From Lachnospiraceae bacterium (GTDB taxonomy: Bacteria > Bacillota > Clostridia > Lachnospirales > Lachnospiraceae): a stretch of 64,000 nucleotides of DNA. Of this stretch, positions 22,746 to 32,617 are shown one piece after another. The first letter of the stretch is position 1; the number at the start of each line of letters is the position of its first letter. The stretch spans positions 1 to 64,000 of the forward strand of contig JAGATV010000059.1 in the NCBI GenBank assembly GCA_017621075.1. Reading direction: 5' to 3'. The notes beneath the pieces were generated by a model. The model did not search any database, was not told the origin of the DNA, and was given only the letters and a program-made list of their open reading frames with translations. The position numbers and the translations under genes are program-made.

Positions 22746-22985
22746 ATGGCAAGAGGACAGAGAAAGAGCATAGAAGAAAAAATCGCTGCAAAGCAGGAGC
22801 TGATCGATGCGTTGATGATCCGGGTGGAGTCAGAGAAGAGAGAGCTGGCCCAGTTGTACGAAGAAAAGAAACGTAAAGAGCTGGAAGCGGTAAGCGGGCT
22901 GATCACGGATGCGGGGCTTGAGCCTTCCGAGGTGGCCAGCATGCTGAAACAGTATATCGAGAGCCGCACAGCCACCGCCTCTTAG
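22746..22985 (+). CDS. Small charged coiled-coil protein, unknown
   Basis: 79 residues, almost entirely helical and charged: KSIEEKIAAKQELIDALM, then KRELAQLYEEKKRKELEA, ending in a short GLEPSEVASMLKQYIE segment. Heptad-like spacing suggests a coiled coil. ATG 22746 has an AGGAGG site, so translation is likely. I do not recognise a named family. It is a single gene ended by a strong terminator. It may be a nucleoid- or ribosome-associated factor, but nothing shows this. Confidence 0.6.
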   Translation: MARGQRKSIEEKIAAKQELIDALMIRVESEKRELAQLYEEKKRKELEAVSGLITDAGLEPSEVASMLKQYIESRTATAS

Positions 22986-23004
22986 GTCAGAAAAAAGATA
23001 GAAG

Positions 23005-23042
23005 AAAGCACTTGGGATCTTAGGGATCTCAAGTGCTTTTTA
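23005..23042. terminator. Bidirectional terminator
   Basis: AAAGCACTTG-GATC pairs with GATC-CAAGTGCTTT around a short loop (one G/T interior mismatch), with a T-run on the plus strand and a T-rich tract on the minus strand. It serves both the small coiled-coil gene and the convergent activase-like gene. Confidence 0.85.
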
Positions 23043-23046
23043 TGTA

Positions 23047-26000
23047 CTACTTTTTCAGATTCTTCTGGGCGGTGGACAGCATCAGCTTGATACGGTTCAA
23101 CTGGTTTACCTCGCTGGCACCGGGATCGTAGTCGATGGCCACCACGTTGGATTCGGGATAAGCTTTCCGAAGGGCCTTGATGACACCTTTTCCCACCACA
23201 TGGTTGGGCAGACAGCCAAAGGGCTGTGTGCAGACGATGTTGGGCACACCGCCGTGGATCAGTTCCACCATTTCTCCGGTTAAGAACCATCCTTCACCGG
23301 TCTGGTTGCCGATGGATACGATAGGCTCTGCGAAGGATACGATCTCACGGATGGGAGTGGGCGCACTAAAATGTGTGCTTGCCTTGAATTCCTTTACAGC
23401 GGTGCCGCACAGCAGATGCTCAATAGCCCATATTCCAAGGGAGGAGATCCGGGCGGTCTTTTTGCTGGTGCCTAAGTGCTCTGCCTTGTAGATCTGATTG
23501 TAGAAACAGTAGAGCATGAAATCCATCAGATCGGGAACTACAGCTTCGGCACCTTCTGCTTCCAGAAGTTCTACCAGATGGTTGTTTCCGGCAGGAGAGA
23601 ATTTAACCAGGATCTCTCCTACGATACCCACCCTGGGCTTCTTGATATCCAAAAGAGGAATCCGGTCAAAGTCCCGGATGATCTGCTTACACAACTTGCG
23701 GAACCGCAGCAGGTTGATATGTTTGGCAGATACGAATTCCTGTACCACTTTCAGCCACTTTTGATGAACTTCATTGACGCTGCCCGGCACAGCCTCGTAA
23801 GGGCGCATGCGGTAGACGCAGCGCATGAAGATATCACCGAACTGTGCTCCCACAGCGGCCCGAAGTAGCAGATCGGCATTTAAATGGAACCCGGGGTTGG
23901 TCTCGATACCGGCCAGGTTTAAGGAGATAACGGGAATCTGAGGCATTCCGGCCTTCTCCAACGCACGTCTGATAAAGCCCACATAATTGGTGGCACGGCA
24001 TCCGCCTCCTGTCTGGGTCATGATGATGGCTGTCCTGTTCAGGTCATATTTGCCGGAGAGCAGTGCTTCCATGATCTGCCCAACCACCAGCAGGGAAGGA
24101 TAGCAGGCATCATTGTTCACATATTTCAGTCCCACGTCCACGGAGTGTTTGTTGTCGTTGTCCAGCACCACAAAATGGTAGCCGCAGGCATTGAATGCAG
24201 GCTCCAGAATCTGGAAATGGATAGGGGACATCTGGGGACAGAGTATGGTATAGTTCTTTCGCATTTCCTCTGTAAAGGGTACTTTTACGATGGCAGAGGA
24301 ATGGAGGGTGCGCTGTCCGCCCTGTTTTTCCCGGACGCGGATGGCGGAGAGCAGGGAGCGGATACGGATCCTTGCGGCTCCCAAATTGTTGACTTCATCA
24401 ATCTTTAAACAGGTATAGATCTTGCCGGAGCCCGACAGGATATCATTTACCTGATCTGTAGTCACGGCATCCAGACCACATCCGAAGGAATTGAGCTGTA
24501 CCAGATCCAGGTTATCCACAGTCTTCACATAGCTTGCTGCGGCATAAAGACGGGAATGGTACATCCACTGGTCGGAAACGATCAGCGGCCTTTCGGGAAC
24601 TGCCAGGTGGGAAACAGAGTCCTCTGTCAGCACAGCCATATCGTAGGAAGTGATCATTTCCGGGATACCGTGGTTGATCTCGGGATCGATATGATAGGGG
24701 CGCCCTGCCAGGACGATCCCGCGCTTTCCGGTTTCCTTCAGATAAGCAAGTACTTCCTCACCTCTCTTTTGCATATCGGTGCGGGTGGCGGCCAGTTCTT
24801 CCCAGGCGGCCCTGCAGGCTGCTTCGATCTCGTCCCCGGGGATTTGGGTAAATTCTTTCTTTAAGGCAGAGCTGATGGTATCCACATCCCGGAAGGACAG
24901 GAAGGGATTGCAGAATGTTACCCGGCCCTCGCTGATCTCCTCCACATTATTTTTGATGTTCTCAGAGTAGGAGGTAACGATAGGACAGTTGTAATGGTTA
25001 TTGGCATCCGGAAACTCATTGCGCTCGTAGAACAGGGCAGGATAGAAGATGAAATCAATACCCTGCCTGATGAGCCAGGTCACATGACCGTGTGCCAGCT
25101 TGGCCGGATAGCATTCGGATTCGCTGGGAATGGACTCGATGCCAAGTTCATAGATCTTTCGGTTTGAGAGAGGGGAGAGGACCACCCGGTAGCCCAGCTT
25201 CGTAAAGAAGGTGAACCAGAAAGGATAGTTCTCGTACATATTGAGGACTCTGGGAATGCCCACCGTGCCTCTGGGAGCCTGGTCTGCCTCCAGGGGAGTG
25301 TAGGAAAAGAGCCTCTTTAACTTATAGTCAAATAAGTTGGGCACATTGTTGGCATTTTTCTGCCCGCCGATGCCTCGCTCACAGCGGTTGCCGGAAATGA
25401 ACTGGCGTCCGCCGGAGAACTTGTTGATGGTAAGACGGCAGTTGTTGGTACAGCCCTTACATTTTGCAAGGCTGGTCTCGAACTGGAGATTGCAGATTTG
25501 CTCAAAGGAGAGCATGGTGGTCTCGTAGCCTTCCTCATAACGCTCCCTGGCGATCAGAGCAGCACCGAAAGCACCCATGATGCCTGCAATATCCGGGCGT
25601 ATGGCCTCGCAGCCTGCGATTTTTTCAAAGCTTCTTAACACGGCATCATTGTAGAAAGTACCTCCTTGCACCACAATGTTGGAACCCAGCTCCGAGGCAT
25701 CGGATACCTTGATGACCTTGAAAAGGGCATTTTTGATGACGGAGTAAGCCAGTCCTGCGGAAATATCCGCAACGGAAGCGCCTTCCTTCTGTGCCTGCTT
25801 TACCTTGGAGTTCATGAAAACGGTACACCGGGTGCCAAGGTCGATGGGATGTGCTGCAAACAATGCTTCGTGGGCAAAATCCTGTACACTGTAGTTTAAG
25901 GATTTGGCAAAGGTCTCAATAAAGGAGCCGCAGCCGGAGGAACATGCCTCATTGAGCTGTACGCTGTCCACGGTCCGGTTCTTGATCTTGATGCATTTCA

Positions 26001-27285
26001 TGTCCTGCCCGCCGATATCCAGGATACAGTCTACCTCGGGATTAAAGAATGCGGCGGCATAGTAGTGGGCCACCGTCTCAACCTCGCCGTCATCCAGCAA
26101 AAAGGCGGCCTTTAACAGAGCTTCACCGTAGCCGGTGGAGCAGGAACGCACGATCTTCACATCCCCGGGAAGCTGGGAATAGATCTCTTTGATGGAGCGG
26201 ATGGCGGTCTTTAAAGGGCTGCCGTCGTTGTTGCTGTAAAAGGAGTACAACAGGGAACCGTCTTCCCCTACCAGAGCGATCTTGGTGGTGGTGGAGCCGG
26301 CATCAATGCCCAGAAAAGCGTTTCCGTGGTAATCGGAAAGTTTGCCTGCTGCAACATGATGGGTATTGTGGCGTGCAAGAAACTGATCGTAAGCCGCCTG
26401 GTCTTTAAAGAGGGGCTCCATGCGTTCCACTTCAAATTCCATCTTGATATCGGAGGAGAGCTTGTTCACCATCTCCTCCATGGTATAGGAGACCGCTTTA
26501 TCGGCATTCAGTGCGGAACCGATTGCCGCAAAGAGGTGGGAATTGTCAAGGTCGATGATATGCTCTTCATCCAGCTTTAGAGTGCGGATGAAGGCAGCTT
26601 TCAGCTCTGACAGAAAGTGCAGAGGCCCACCCAGAAAAGCAACGTGTCCTCTGATGGGTTTGCCGCAGGCAAGGCCGCTGATGGTCTGATTCACTACCGC
26701 CTGAAAGATGGAAGCAGCCAGGTCTTCCTTGGTGGCACCCTCATTGATCAGGGGCTGGATATCCGTTTTTGCAAAAACGCCGCAACGGGCGGCAATGGTA
26801 TACAGGGATTTGTAATTTTTGGCATATTCGTTTAAGCCTGAGGCATCTGTCTGGATCAGGGATGCCATCTGGTCGATGAAGGAGCCTGTACCACCGGCAC
26901 AGATACCGTTCATTCGCTGCTCCACGTTGCCACCTTCAAAATAAATGATCTTGGCATCCTCACCGCCAAGCTCGATGGCAACATCCGTCTTGGGTGCCAG
27001 TTCCTTTAGGGAGGTGGCAACAGCGATGACCTCCTGGGTAAAAGGAACCCCAAGGTGATTGGCAAGGGTAAGCCCGCCGGAGCCGGTGATCATGGGATGG
27101 AGGGTCAGATTGCCCAGCTTGTTATATGCTTCTTTCAAAAGCAGGGACAGAGTCTCGCGGATATTGGCGTAGTGACGCCTGTAATCAGAGAATAATATAT
27201 TGTGTTCTTCATCCAAAATTGCAATCTTTACGGTAGTAGAACCGATATCAATGCCCAAGGTTGCAGATTCGTTCGTGAGATTCAT
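23047..27285 (-). CDS. Giant 2-hydroxyacyl-CoA dehydratase activase-like protein
   Basis: 1412 residues. Two ASKHA ATPase domains of the BadF/BadG/HgdC type come first: [17 protein letters not shown] at about 10 and [18 protein letters not shown] at about 323. The second has [10 protein letters not shown], the place of the cluster Cys in HgdC; the first has [10 protein letters not shown], with one Cys changed to Thr. A Cys group [11 protein letters not shown] (about 612) precedes a DUF2229-type domain. The C-terminal third resembles HgdB/C-like subunits ([15 protein letters not shown]). HgdC-type activators use ATP to fire one low-potential electron into a dehydratase. This all-in-one protein is known in Clostridia but its target is not. 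The start has AAAGGTG upstream; the frame continues 27 codons further without support. Confidence 0.85.
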   Translation of the reverse strand: MNLTNESATLGIDIGSTTVKIAILDEEHNILFSDYRRHYANIRETLSLLLKEAYNKLGNLTLHPMITGSGGLTLANHLGVPFTQEVIAVATSLKELAPKTDVAIELGGEDAKIIYFEGGNVEQRMNGICAGGTGSFIDQMASLIQTDASGLNEYAKNYKSLYTIAARCGVFAKTDIQPLINEGATKEDLAASIFQAVVNQTISGLACGKPIRGHVAFLGGPLHFLSELKAAFIRTLKLDEEHIIDLDNSHLFAAIGSALNADKAVSYTMEEMVNKLSSDIKMEFEVERMEPLFKDQAAYDQFLARHNTHHVAAGKLSDYHGNAFLGIDAGSTTTKIALVGEDGSLLYSFYSNNDGSPLKTAIRSIKEIYSQLPGDVKIVRSCSTGYGEALLKAAFLLDDGEVETVAHYYAAAFFNPEVDCILDIGGQDMKCIKIKNRTVDSVQLNEACSSGCGSFIETFAKSLNYSVQDFAHEALFAAHPIDLGTRCTVFMNSKVKQAQKEGASVADISAGLAYSVIKNALFKVIKVSDASELGSNIVVQGGTFYNDAVLRSFEKIAGCEAIRPDIAGIMGAFGAALIARERYEEGYETTMLSFEQICNLQFETSLAKCKGCTNNCRLTINKFSGGRQFISGNRCERGIGGQKNANNVPNLFDYKLKRLFSYTPLEADQAPRGTVGIPRVLNMYENYPFWFTFFTKLGYRVVLSPLSNRKIYELGIESIPSESECYPAKLAHGHVTWLIRQGIDFIFYPALFYERNEFPDANNHYNCPIVTSYSENIKNNVEEISEGRVTFCNPFLSFRDVDTISSALKKEFTQIPGDEIEAACRAAWEELAATRTDMQKRGEEVLAYLKETGKRGIVLAGRPYHIDPEINHGIPEMITSYDMAVLTEDSVSHLAVPERPLIVSDQWMYHSRLYAAASYVKTVDNLDLVQLNSFGCGLDAVTTDQVNDILSGSGKIYTCLKIDEVNNLGAARIRIRSLLSAIRVREKQGGQRTLHSSAIVKVPFTEEMRKNYTILCPQMSPIHFQILEPAFNACGYHFVVLDNDNKHSVDVGLKYVNNDACYPSLLVVGQIMEALLSGKYDLNRTAIIMTQTGGGCRATNYVGFIRRALEKAGMPQIPVISLNLAGIETNPGFHLNADLLLRAAVGAQFGDIFMRCVYRMRPYEAVPGSVNEVHQKWLKVVQEFVSAKHINLLRFRKLCKQIIRDFDRIPLLDIKKPRVGIVGEILVKFSPAGNNHLVELLEAEGAEAVVPDLMDFMLYCFYNQIYKAEHLGTSKKTARISSLGIWAIEHLLCGTAVKEFKASTHFSAPTPIREIVSFAEPIVSIGNQTGEGWFLTGEMVELIHGGVPNIVCTQPFGCLPNHVVGKGVIKALRKAYPESNVVAIDYDPGASEVNQLNRIKLMLSTAQKNLKK

Positions 27286-27354
27286 AAATAGACACCTTTC
27301 TAAAGTCAAAACAAATTTAATGCAAAAATACGACAATTTACAACATATCAATGT

Positions 27355-27383
27355 ATTATACGACAAACACTCCCAAAATGCAA
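27355..27383 (-). promoter_or_regulatory. Promoter of activase-like gene
   Basis: On the minus strand TTGCAT, a 17-base spacer, and a perfect TATAAT (27360-27355), about 70 bases before the start. Confidence 0.5.
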
Positions 27384-27446
27384 TCGACTATAGAGGTAAA
27401 AAAAATGTTAAAAATCATAAATTTCTATAAAAAGGAAATTGGTTTG

Positions 27447-27475
27447 TTTACTTATGGGATGGGGAATGATAAAAT
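27447..27475 (+). promoter_or_regulatory. Promoter of rhomboid-like gene
   Basis: TTTACT (27447-27452), a 17-base spacer, and TAAAAT (27470-27475), about 39 bases before ATG 27514. Confidence 0.5.
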
Positions 27476-27513
27476 ATATTCGTCTATGTGCTTTAAGATG
27501 AGAGGAATGTAAA

Positions 27514-28368
27514 ATGAGCAATATGAATAAATACGAGAAGAAATTCGGCAAATACGCCATACCCAATCTGACGGTGATCCTGCTTTTGTGCTATGTGGCA
27601 GGTTATGTAATGATGTTCTTTAATTCGTCCTTTTTGAACTACCTGACCCTGGACCCTTATCAGATCCTCCATGGGCAGATCTGGAGACTGGTGACCTGGA
27701 TCGTGATACCACCTTCCTCGCTGGACCCGTTTGTGATCATCCTGCTGTTATTCTATTACAGCATCGGCACAGCGCTGGAGAGGACCTGGGGGACATGGAG
27801 CTATAATGTCTATCTGTTCCGCGGTATCCTGTTCACCATTCTGGCCGGTTTTCTTTCCATGGGATTACAGTATCTGATGTACGGGGAAGCACTGGCAGCT
27901 GTTGCTGGTCCGTATTTTGCATATGATTCCTACAGCTTCGGAACTTACTATATCTGCCTTTCCATCTATATGGCTTATGCGGCTACCTATCCGGAGGCAA
28001 GAGTGCTTTTGATGTTCATCATTCCCGTAAAAATGAAGTGGATGGGCATCGTGAACCTGGTGCTTCTGATGATCGAATTTATGCTGGGCGGTATTTCCAC
28101 CAAATTTGCGGTGGGGGCAGCACTGCTCAATATGGCGGTATTTTATCTGGTGAATATCAAGAGGGTAGCGTCTCCCAGGCAGATCAGGCGGAAGGCCCAG
28201 TTCAATCAGGAGATCCGCAAAAGCAGTGCGCAGGTGAAACATAAATGTGCGGTGTGCGGCAGGACACAGGAGGATGATCCCACGCTGGAATTCCGTTACT
28301 GCTCCAAGTGCAAGGGAAATTATGAATATTGCCAGTACCACCTTTTCACCCATGAGCACGTTCAGTGA
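27514..28368 (+). CDS. Rhomboid-like membrane protein with Cys/His tail
   Basis: 284 residues. About six membrane helices with rhomboid/derlin flavour: a QILHGQIWRLVTWIVIPPS loop, then LLLFYYSIGTALERTWGTWSYNVYLF. The GxSG serine motif and paired His of active rhomboid proteases are not seen, so it is probably a non-catalytic relative. The C-terminal 45 residues hold CAVCGRTQEDD and YCSKCKGNYEYCQYH, which would make a zinc ribbon, ending HLFTHEH. It is followed at short distance by the sigma-like gene and an unknown gene, all on one strand. Membrane substrate recognition or scaffolding is a guess. Confidence 0.7.
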   Translation: MSNMNKYEKKFGKYAIPNLTVILLLCYVAGYVMMFFNSSFLNYLTLDPYQILHGQIWRLVTWIVIPPSSLDPFVIILLLFYYSIGTALERTWGTWSYNVYLFRGILFTILAGFLSMGLQYLMYGEALAAVAGPYFAYDSYSFGTYYICLSIYMAYAATYPEARVLLMFIIPVKMKWMGIVNLVLLMIEFMLGGISTKFAVGAALLNMAVFYLVNIKRVASPRQIRRKAQFNQEIRKSSAQVKHKCAVCGRTQEDDPTLEFRYCSKCKGNYEYCQYHLFTHEHVQ

Positions 28369-28393
28369 CCGGTGAGAGTATGAGAGGGATAAA

Positions 28394-29137
28394 ATGATGG
28401 AAAAAGAAGTTTTGTTCGCAAAAACGTTAGAGCAGGTGCGAAAGACTGCCAGGGAGCAGGGCGGCAGCATCAGCGAAGAACAGGTCAGGGAAGCCTTTGG
28501 CCCCCTTAAGCTGGAGGAGGATCAGCTTAAGATGGTATTTGATTACCTGGAAAAGCATAAAATAGGGATCGGAGAGCCTGTGGACCCGGAGGATTATCTG
28601 ACAGAGCAGGAAAAGAATTATCTGCAGAATTATCTGGATGAACTGGAGGATCTTCCCGATTACAGCAAAGGGCAGAAGGAAGCTTTTGCGATTTCTGCCA
28701 TGGCGGGGGAGGCGGATGCCAGACAGAAGCTGGTGGAGGCATATCTCAAAGATGTGGTGGAGATTGCCAAGATCTATACCGGGCAGGGTGTGTATCTGGA
28801 GGATCTGATCGGTGAGGGCAACGTGGCGCTGGCTTTCGGAACGGAGATGTTAGGCAGCCTGGAAAGCCCATCAGAGGCAGAAGGAATGCTGGTCCGCATG
28901 GTCATGGATGCCATGGAGGAATATATCAAGGAAAATGCCGATCATGAGAAGATCGACAACCGGGCCCTGAAAAAGGTAAACGAGGTCCTGGAGCGGGCGA
29001 AGGAGCTTTCGGAGGAGTTACAGCGGAAAGTGACCGTGGAAGAACTGGCGGCAGAGACGAAGATGACCGAGAAGAGTATCCGGGATGCCCTGCGCATCAG
29101 CGGTTTTCAGATCGATTACATCGAAAATGTGCAGTAA
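28394..29137 (+). CDS. Sigma-70-like protein lacking regions 2.4 and 4
   Basis: 247 residues. The N-terminus is a helical, acidic region (SISEEQVREAFGPLKLEEDQL) like sigma region 1.1. The middle (KLVEAYLKDVVEIAKIYTGQGVYLEDLIGEGNVALAF) matches sigma-70 region 2.1-2.2, the core-RNA-polymerase-binding part. The usual aromatic-rich 2.3-2.4 block for -10 melting is absent. The C-terminus (VTVEELAAETKMTEKSIRDALRI) resembles region 3. There is no region 4. Such a protein could bind core polymerase without reading promoters, for example as a regulator or anti-sigma mimic; this is inference. The start is one of two adjacent ATGs with GAGAGGGA upstream. Confidence 0.65.
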   Translation: MMEKEVLFAKTLEQVRKTAREQGGSISEEQVREAFGPLKLEEDQLKMVFDYLEKHKIGIGEPVDPEDYLTEQEKNYLQNYLDELEDLPDYSKGQKEAFAISAMAGEADARQKLVEAYLKDVVEIAKIYTGQGVYLEDLIGEGNVALAFGTEMLGSLESPSEAEGMLVRMVMDAMEEYIKENADHEKIDNRALKKVNEVLERAKELSEELQRKVTVEELAAETKMTEKSIRDALRISGFQIDYIENVQ

Positions 29138-29148
29138 GGAAGCAAAGA

Positions 29149-29568
29149 ATGAAAAGTACCGTATATGAAGATTATAAATATAGCATGCAGGATGTTTCCG
29201 GTCTGTATATCGGGACCCGGTATACCTTTGGGGAATTGCTCAAGGAGGAGATGATCCCCTTTAAGTTTAGGCTGATCGTGGAGCATTATATCCTGCCCAA
29301 AGCAGATCTTGAGGATACTCTGGAGACCCATCTGTATTACCTGGAGCCGGACAGCTTTTTAGTACAGATCTATACGCAGTTGAAGGCCCGTATCAAGGTA
29401 AATGTGATCGAGGAGAAAAAGACTCCTTTTGGAAAACCCAAAAAGCAATATGTGACAAAGATCATGACAGCGCAGCAGCTGGTTGGGATAAGCCCGACAG
29501 AGAAGGAGCGCTTAGGCATGGTGGTCCAGGAACTCAAGGTGAGCAAGCTGGCTATGATGACTTTGTAA
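29149..29568 (+). CDS. Conserved-looking protein of unknown function
   Basis: 139 residues, mixed alpha/beta composition, starting MKSTVYEDYKYSMQDVSGLY and ending ELKVSKLAMMTL. No known motif, signal or membrane segment. It lies 11 bases after the sigma-like gene with GGAAGC upstream, so it is probably co-expressed. The acidic/basic alternation and lack of Cys do not suggest an enzyme class. I do not recognise a family. Confidence 0.6.
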   Translation: MKSTVYEDYKYSMQDVSGLYIGTRYTFGELLKEEMIPFKFRLIVEHYILPKADLEDTLETHLYYLEPDSFLVQIYTQLKARIKVNVIEEKKTPFGKPKKQYVTKIMTAQQLVGISPTEKERLGMVVQELKVSKLAMMTL

Positions 29569-29628
29569 AGAGCGTTTCAGAATCATTTCCGGTCTGTAAG
29601 GAGCCGGACAGCATCAAGGAGAGACAAT

Positions 29629-32547
29629 ATGAAGATAGAAGAATTGACAGCTTACGAGATACTGGAGAAAAGAGAGATCCCGGATATCAACAGCGTAACT
29701 TATCTGTGCAGGCACAAAAAGACCGGCGCCAGGGTAGCACTGGTGTCCAATGATGATGAGAACAAGGTGTTTTATATCGGCTTCCGTACCCCGCCCAAGG
29801 ATTCCACCGGGGTGGCGCATATCCTGGAGCATTCCGTGCTCTGCGGTTCCAGGGAATTTCCGGTGAAGGACCCCTTTGTGGAGCTGGTAAAAGGTTCCCT
29901 GAATACTTTCTTAAATGCCATGACCTATCCGGACAAGACGGTATATCCCGTGGCAAGCTGCAATGACAAGGATTTCCAGAATCTGATGCATGTGTATCTG
30001 GATGCGGTCTTTTATCCCAATATCTATGAAAAGGAAGCCATTTTTTTACAGGAGGGCTGGCATTATGAGATGAAGGACCCCACAGAGGAACTCACCATAA
30101 ACGGGGTGGTCTATAATGAGATGAAGGGGGCGTTCTCCTCCCCGGATGACGTGCTGGAGCGGGAAATGATGAGTTCTTTGTATCCTCATACTCCTTACGG
30201 CTGTGAGTCCGGCGGCGATCCCAAGGTGATACCGGAGCTTACAAATGAGCAGTTTTTGGAGTTTCACAGGACCTATTATCATCCCTCCAACAGTTATATC
30301 TACCTTTACGGTGATATGGATATGGCGGAGAAGCTTAACTTTATTGATGAGCATTATCTGTCTGCATTCGGGGAGAAATCGGTGGATTCCTCCATTGCGA
30401 CAGAGCCTGCCTTTCAGAAGGTGAACCGAGTGGTGAAGGAATATCCGCTGGGAGAGGGGGAGGATGCGGAGGAAAATACTTTCCTTTCCCTGAATATGTC
30501 GGTGGGAGACAGCCTGGACCGGGAGCTTTATGTGGCGTTCCAGATCCTGGATTATGCGCTCTGCTCCGCACCGGGCGCACCCTTAAAGCAGGCGCTGGTG
30601 GACCGGGGGCTTGGCAAGGATGTGTACAGCATTTATGAAAACGGCATCAAACAGCCCTATTTCAGTATCGTGGCAAAGGATACCACCGTGGATAAGGAGG
30701 AAGCGTTCCTTGACACCATAAGGGAGGTGCTTGAGGATATCGTGAAGAAGGGCTTTGACAGAAAGGCCCTGCTTGCAGGCATCAATTACTACGAATTCAA
30801 ATACAGGGAGGCGGATTTCGGTTCCTATCCCAAGGGGCTGATGTATGGCCTTCAGGCACTGGACAGCTGGCTCTATGACGATACAAAGCCCTTTATCCAT
30901 ATTGAGGCCAATGAGACTTTTGCGATCCTTCGCAAGAAAGCACAGACCGGTTATTTTGAGGAGCTGGTAAGACAGTATCTCTTAGAGAATCCCCACAGGA
31001 GCATTGTGATCTTAAAGCCTCGTCTGGGTCTGGAGGAAGAGAACCAGGAGGCTTTGAAAGAGCGGCTGGCTGCAATAAAGAAATCCATGACAGAAGAGGA
31101 ATTGCAGACTGTCATCAGAAAATCAAGGGAACTTGCGGCATTCCAGGAGACGCCGGATTCCAGGGAGGATCTGGAGAAGATCCCGCTGCTGAAGAGAGAG
31201 GATTTAAAGAAGGAGATCACGGCCCCCGTAAACGAGGAGCGCACCATCGGCGACACCCTCCTTTTGTACCATAAACTGTTCACCAACGGTATCGGTTATC
31301 TGCGGCTGATCTTTAAACTGCAGGATGTCCCGGCGGAATATTTCCCTTATGTGGGCATCTTAAAGGGATGTCTGGGACTTTTGAATACGGAGCATTATCA
31401 GTACGGCGATCTTTTCAATGAACTGAATCTGGTGACCGGAGGCATGGCGGCTGCCAACAATATTTATGTGGATGCGGAAGATGAGGACCGGTACACTGTG
31501 ACGCTGGAGCTTAAGACCAAGGTGCTTTATCCCAATCTGGAAAAGGCCATAGAACTGATGCAGGAAGTGATCATCACCAGTGATTTTGGGGATGCCAAGA
31601 GGCTTTATGAGATCCTGGCGGAGGGCAGGTCCCGGATGCAGGCACAGATGATTTCCGGCGGGCACAGCGTGGCGGCAGGACGCGCCATGTCTTACGGCAG
31701 CGTGGGCGCTGCGGTCACCGAGAGCTTTTCGGGGATACCTTTTTACCGCCTGATCACAGACCTGGAGGAGCATTTTGAGGAGCGCAGGGAGGACCTGGTG
31801 CAGAAGTTGGAGACTCTGGCGAAGATGATCTTCCGCAAAGAAAATCTGATGGTGGATTTCGTGGGAGAGGGAAACTCTGTGGAGGGGTTGACAGCCCCGG
31901 TGGAGGCATTAAAGGCAGCTCTTTATACGGAGCCTGTAGAGAAGGGAAGATTTGTGCCTGAACTTGTAAAAAGGAATGAAGGATTCATGACCTCCGGTCA
32001 GGTGCAGTATGTGTGCCGGGCAGGAAATTTCAAGAAAAAGGGCCTTAAATATACGGGAGCTCTTAAGGTGCTCAAGGTCATGATGGGATATGAGTATCTG
32101 TGGACCAATGTGCGGGTGAAAGGCGGTGCCTACGGCTGTATGTGCAATTTCGGCAGATCGGGAGACAGCTATTTCGTGTCCTACAGGGACCCAAATCTGG
32201 AAAAGACCATTGGCATTTATGAAAAAGCGGCAGACGCAGTGGCAGATTTTCAGGCAGACGAAAGAGTCATGACCCAGTATATCATCGGCGCCGTCAGTGC
32301 CCTGGATACCCCGATGAATGCTGCTGCAAAAGGCCTGTATTCCCTGGGAGTCTATATGACCGGCGGAACGGAAGAAATGTTACAGCAGGAGCGGGATGAG
32401 ATCCTGCAAGCCCGACCGGAGGATATCCGCCGACTGGCGGCTCACATCCGGGCGTTCATGGAGGATGATTTTGTATGTGTGGTGGGAAATGCAGGAAAGA
32501 TCAAAGAACAGGGTGAAAAATTTAGGAAAATCGAGAACCTTTTTTAG
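29629..32547 (+). CDS. M16C (presequence protease-like) metallopeptidase
   Basis: 972 residues, the full length of PreP/Cym1-type enzymes. The inverted zinc motif H64-x-x-E67-H68 lies in GVAHILEHSVLCGS, followed by the distal Glu region (VVYNEMKGAFSSPDDVL). The two halves each hold M16 repeats, the second without the zinc motif, with a helical linker between them. The family degrades short unstructured peptides inside a closed chamber. No signal peptide is seen, so it is cytoplasmic. The ribosome site GGAGAG lies upstream of ATG 29629. Confidence 0.9.
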   Translation: MKIEELTAYEILEKREIPDINSVTYLCRHKKTGARVALVSNDDENKVFYIGFRTPPKDSTGVAHILEHSVLCGSREFPVKDPFVELVKGSLNTFLNAMTYPDKTVYPVASCNDKDFQNLMHVYLDAVFYPNIYEKEAIFLQEGWHYEMKDPTEELTINGVVYNEMKGAFSSPDDVLEREMMSSLYPHTPYGCESGGDPKVIPELTNEQFLEFHRTYYHPSNSYIYLYGDMDMAEKLNFIDEHYLSAFGEKSVDSSIATEPAFQKVNRVVKEYPLGEGEDAEENTFLSLNMSVGDSLDRELYVAFQILDYALCSAPGAPLKQALVDRGLGKDVYSIYENGIKQPYFSIVAKDTTVDKEEAFLDTIREVLEDIVKKGFDRKALLAGINYYEFKYREADFGSYPKGLMYGLQALDSWLYDDTKPFIHIEANETFAILRKKAQTGYFEELVRQYLLENPHRSIVILKPRLGLEEENQEALKERLAAIKKSMTEEELQTVIRKSRELAAFQETPDSREDLEKIPLLKREDLKKEITAPVNEERTIGDTLLLYHKLFTNGIGYLRLIFKLQDVPAEYFPYVGILKGCLGLLNTEHYQYGDLFNELNLVTGGMAAANNIYVDAEDEDRYTVTLELKTKVLYPNLEKAIELMQEVIITSDFGDAKRLYEILAEGRSRMQAQMISGGHSVAAGRAMSYGSVGAAVTESFSGIPFYRLITDLEEHFEERREDLVQKLETLAKMIFRKENLMVDFVGEGNSVEGLTAPVEALKAALYTEPVEKGRFVPELVKRNEGFMTSGQVQYVCRAGNFKKKGLKYTGALKVLKVMMGYEYLWTNVRVKGGAYGCMCNFGRSGDSYFVSYRDPNLEKTIGIYEKAADAVADFQADERVMTQYIIGAVSALDTPMNAAAKGLYSLGVYMTGGTEEMLQQERDEILQARPEDIRRLAAHIRAFMEDDFVCVVGNAGKIKEQGEKFRKIENLF

Positions 32548-32617
32548 AAAACTGCGTTTATTGGGGTGACAGACAATAAAAGGAACCCGGAGACAACCGG
32601 GAAAGGGAGGAAAATTT

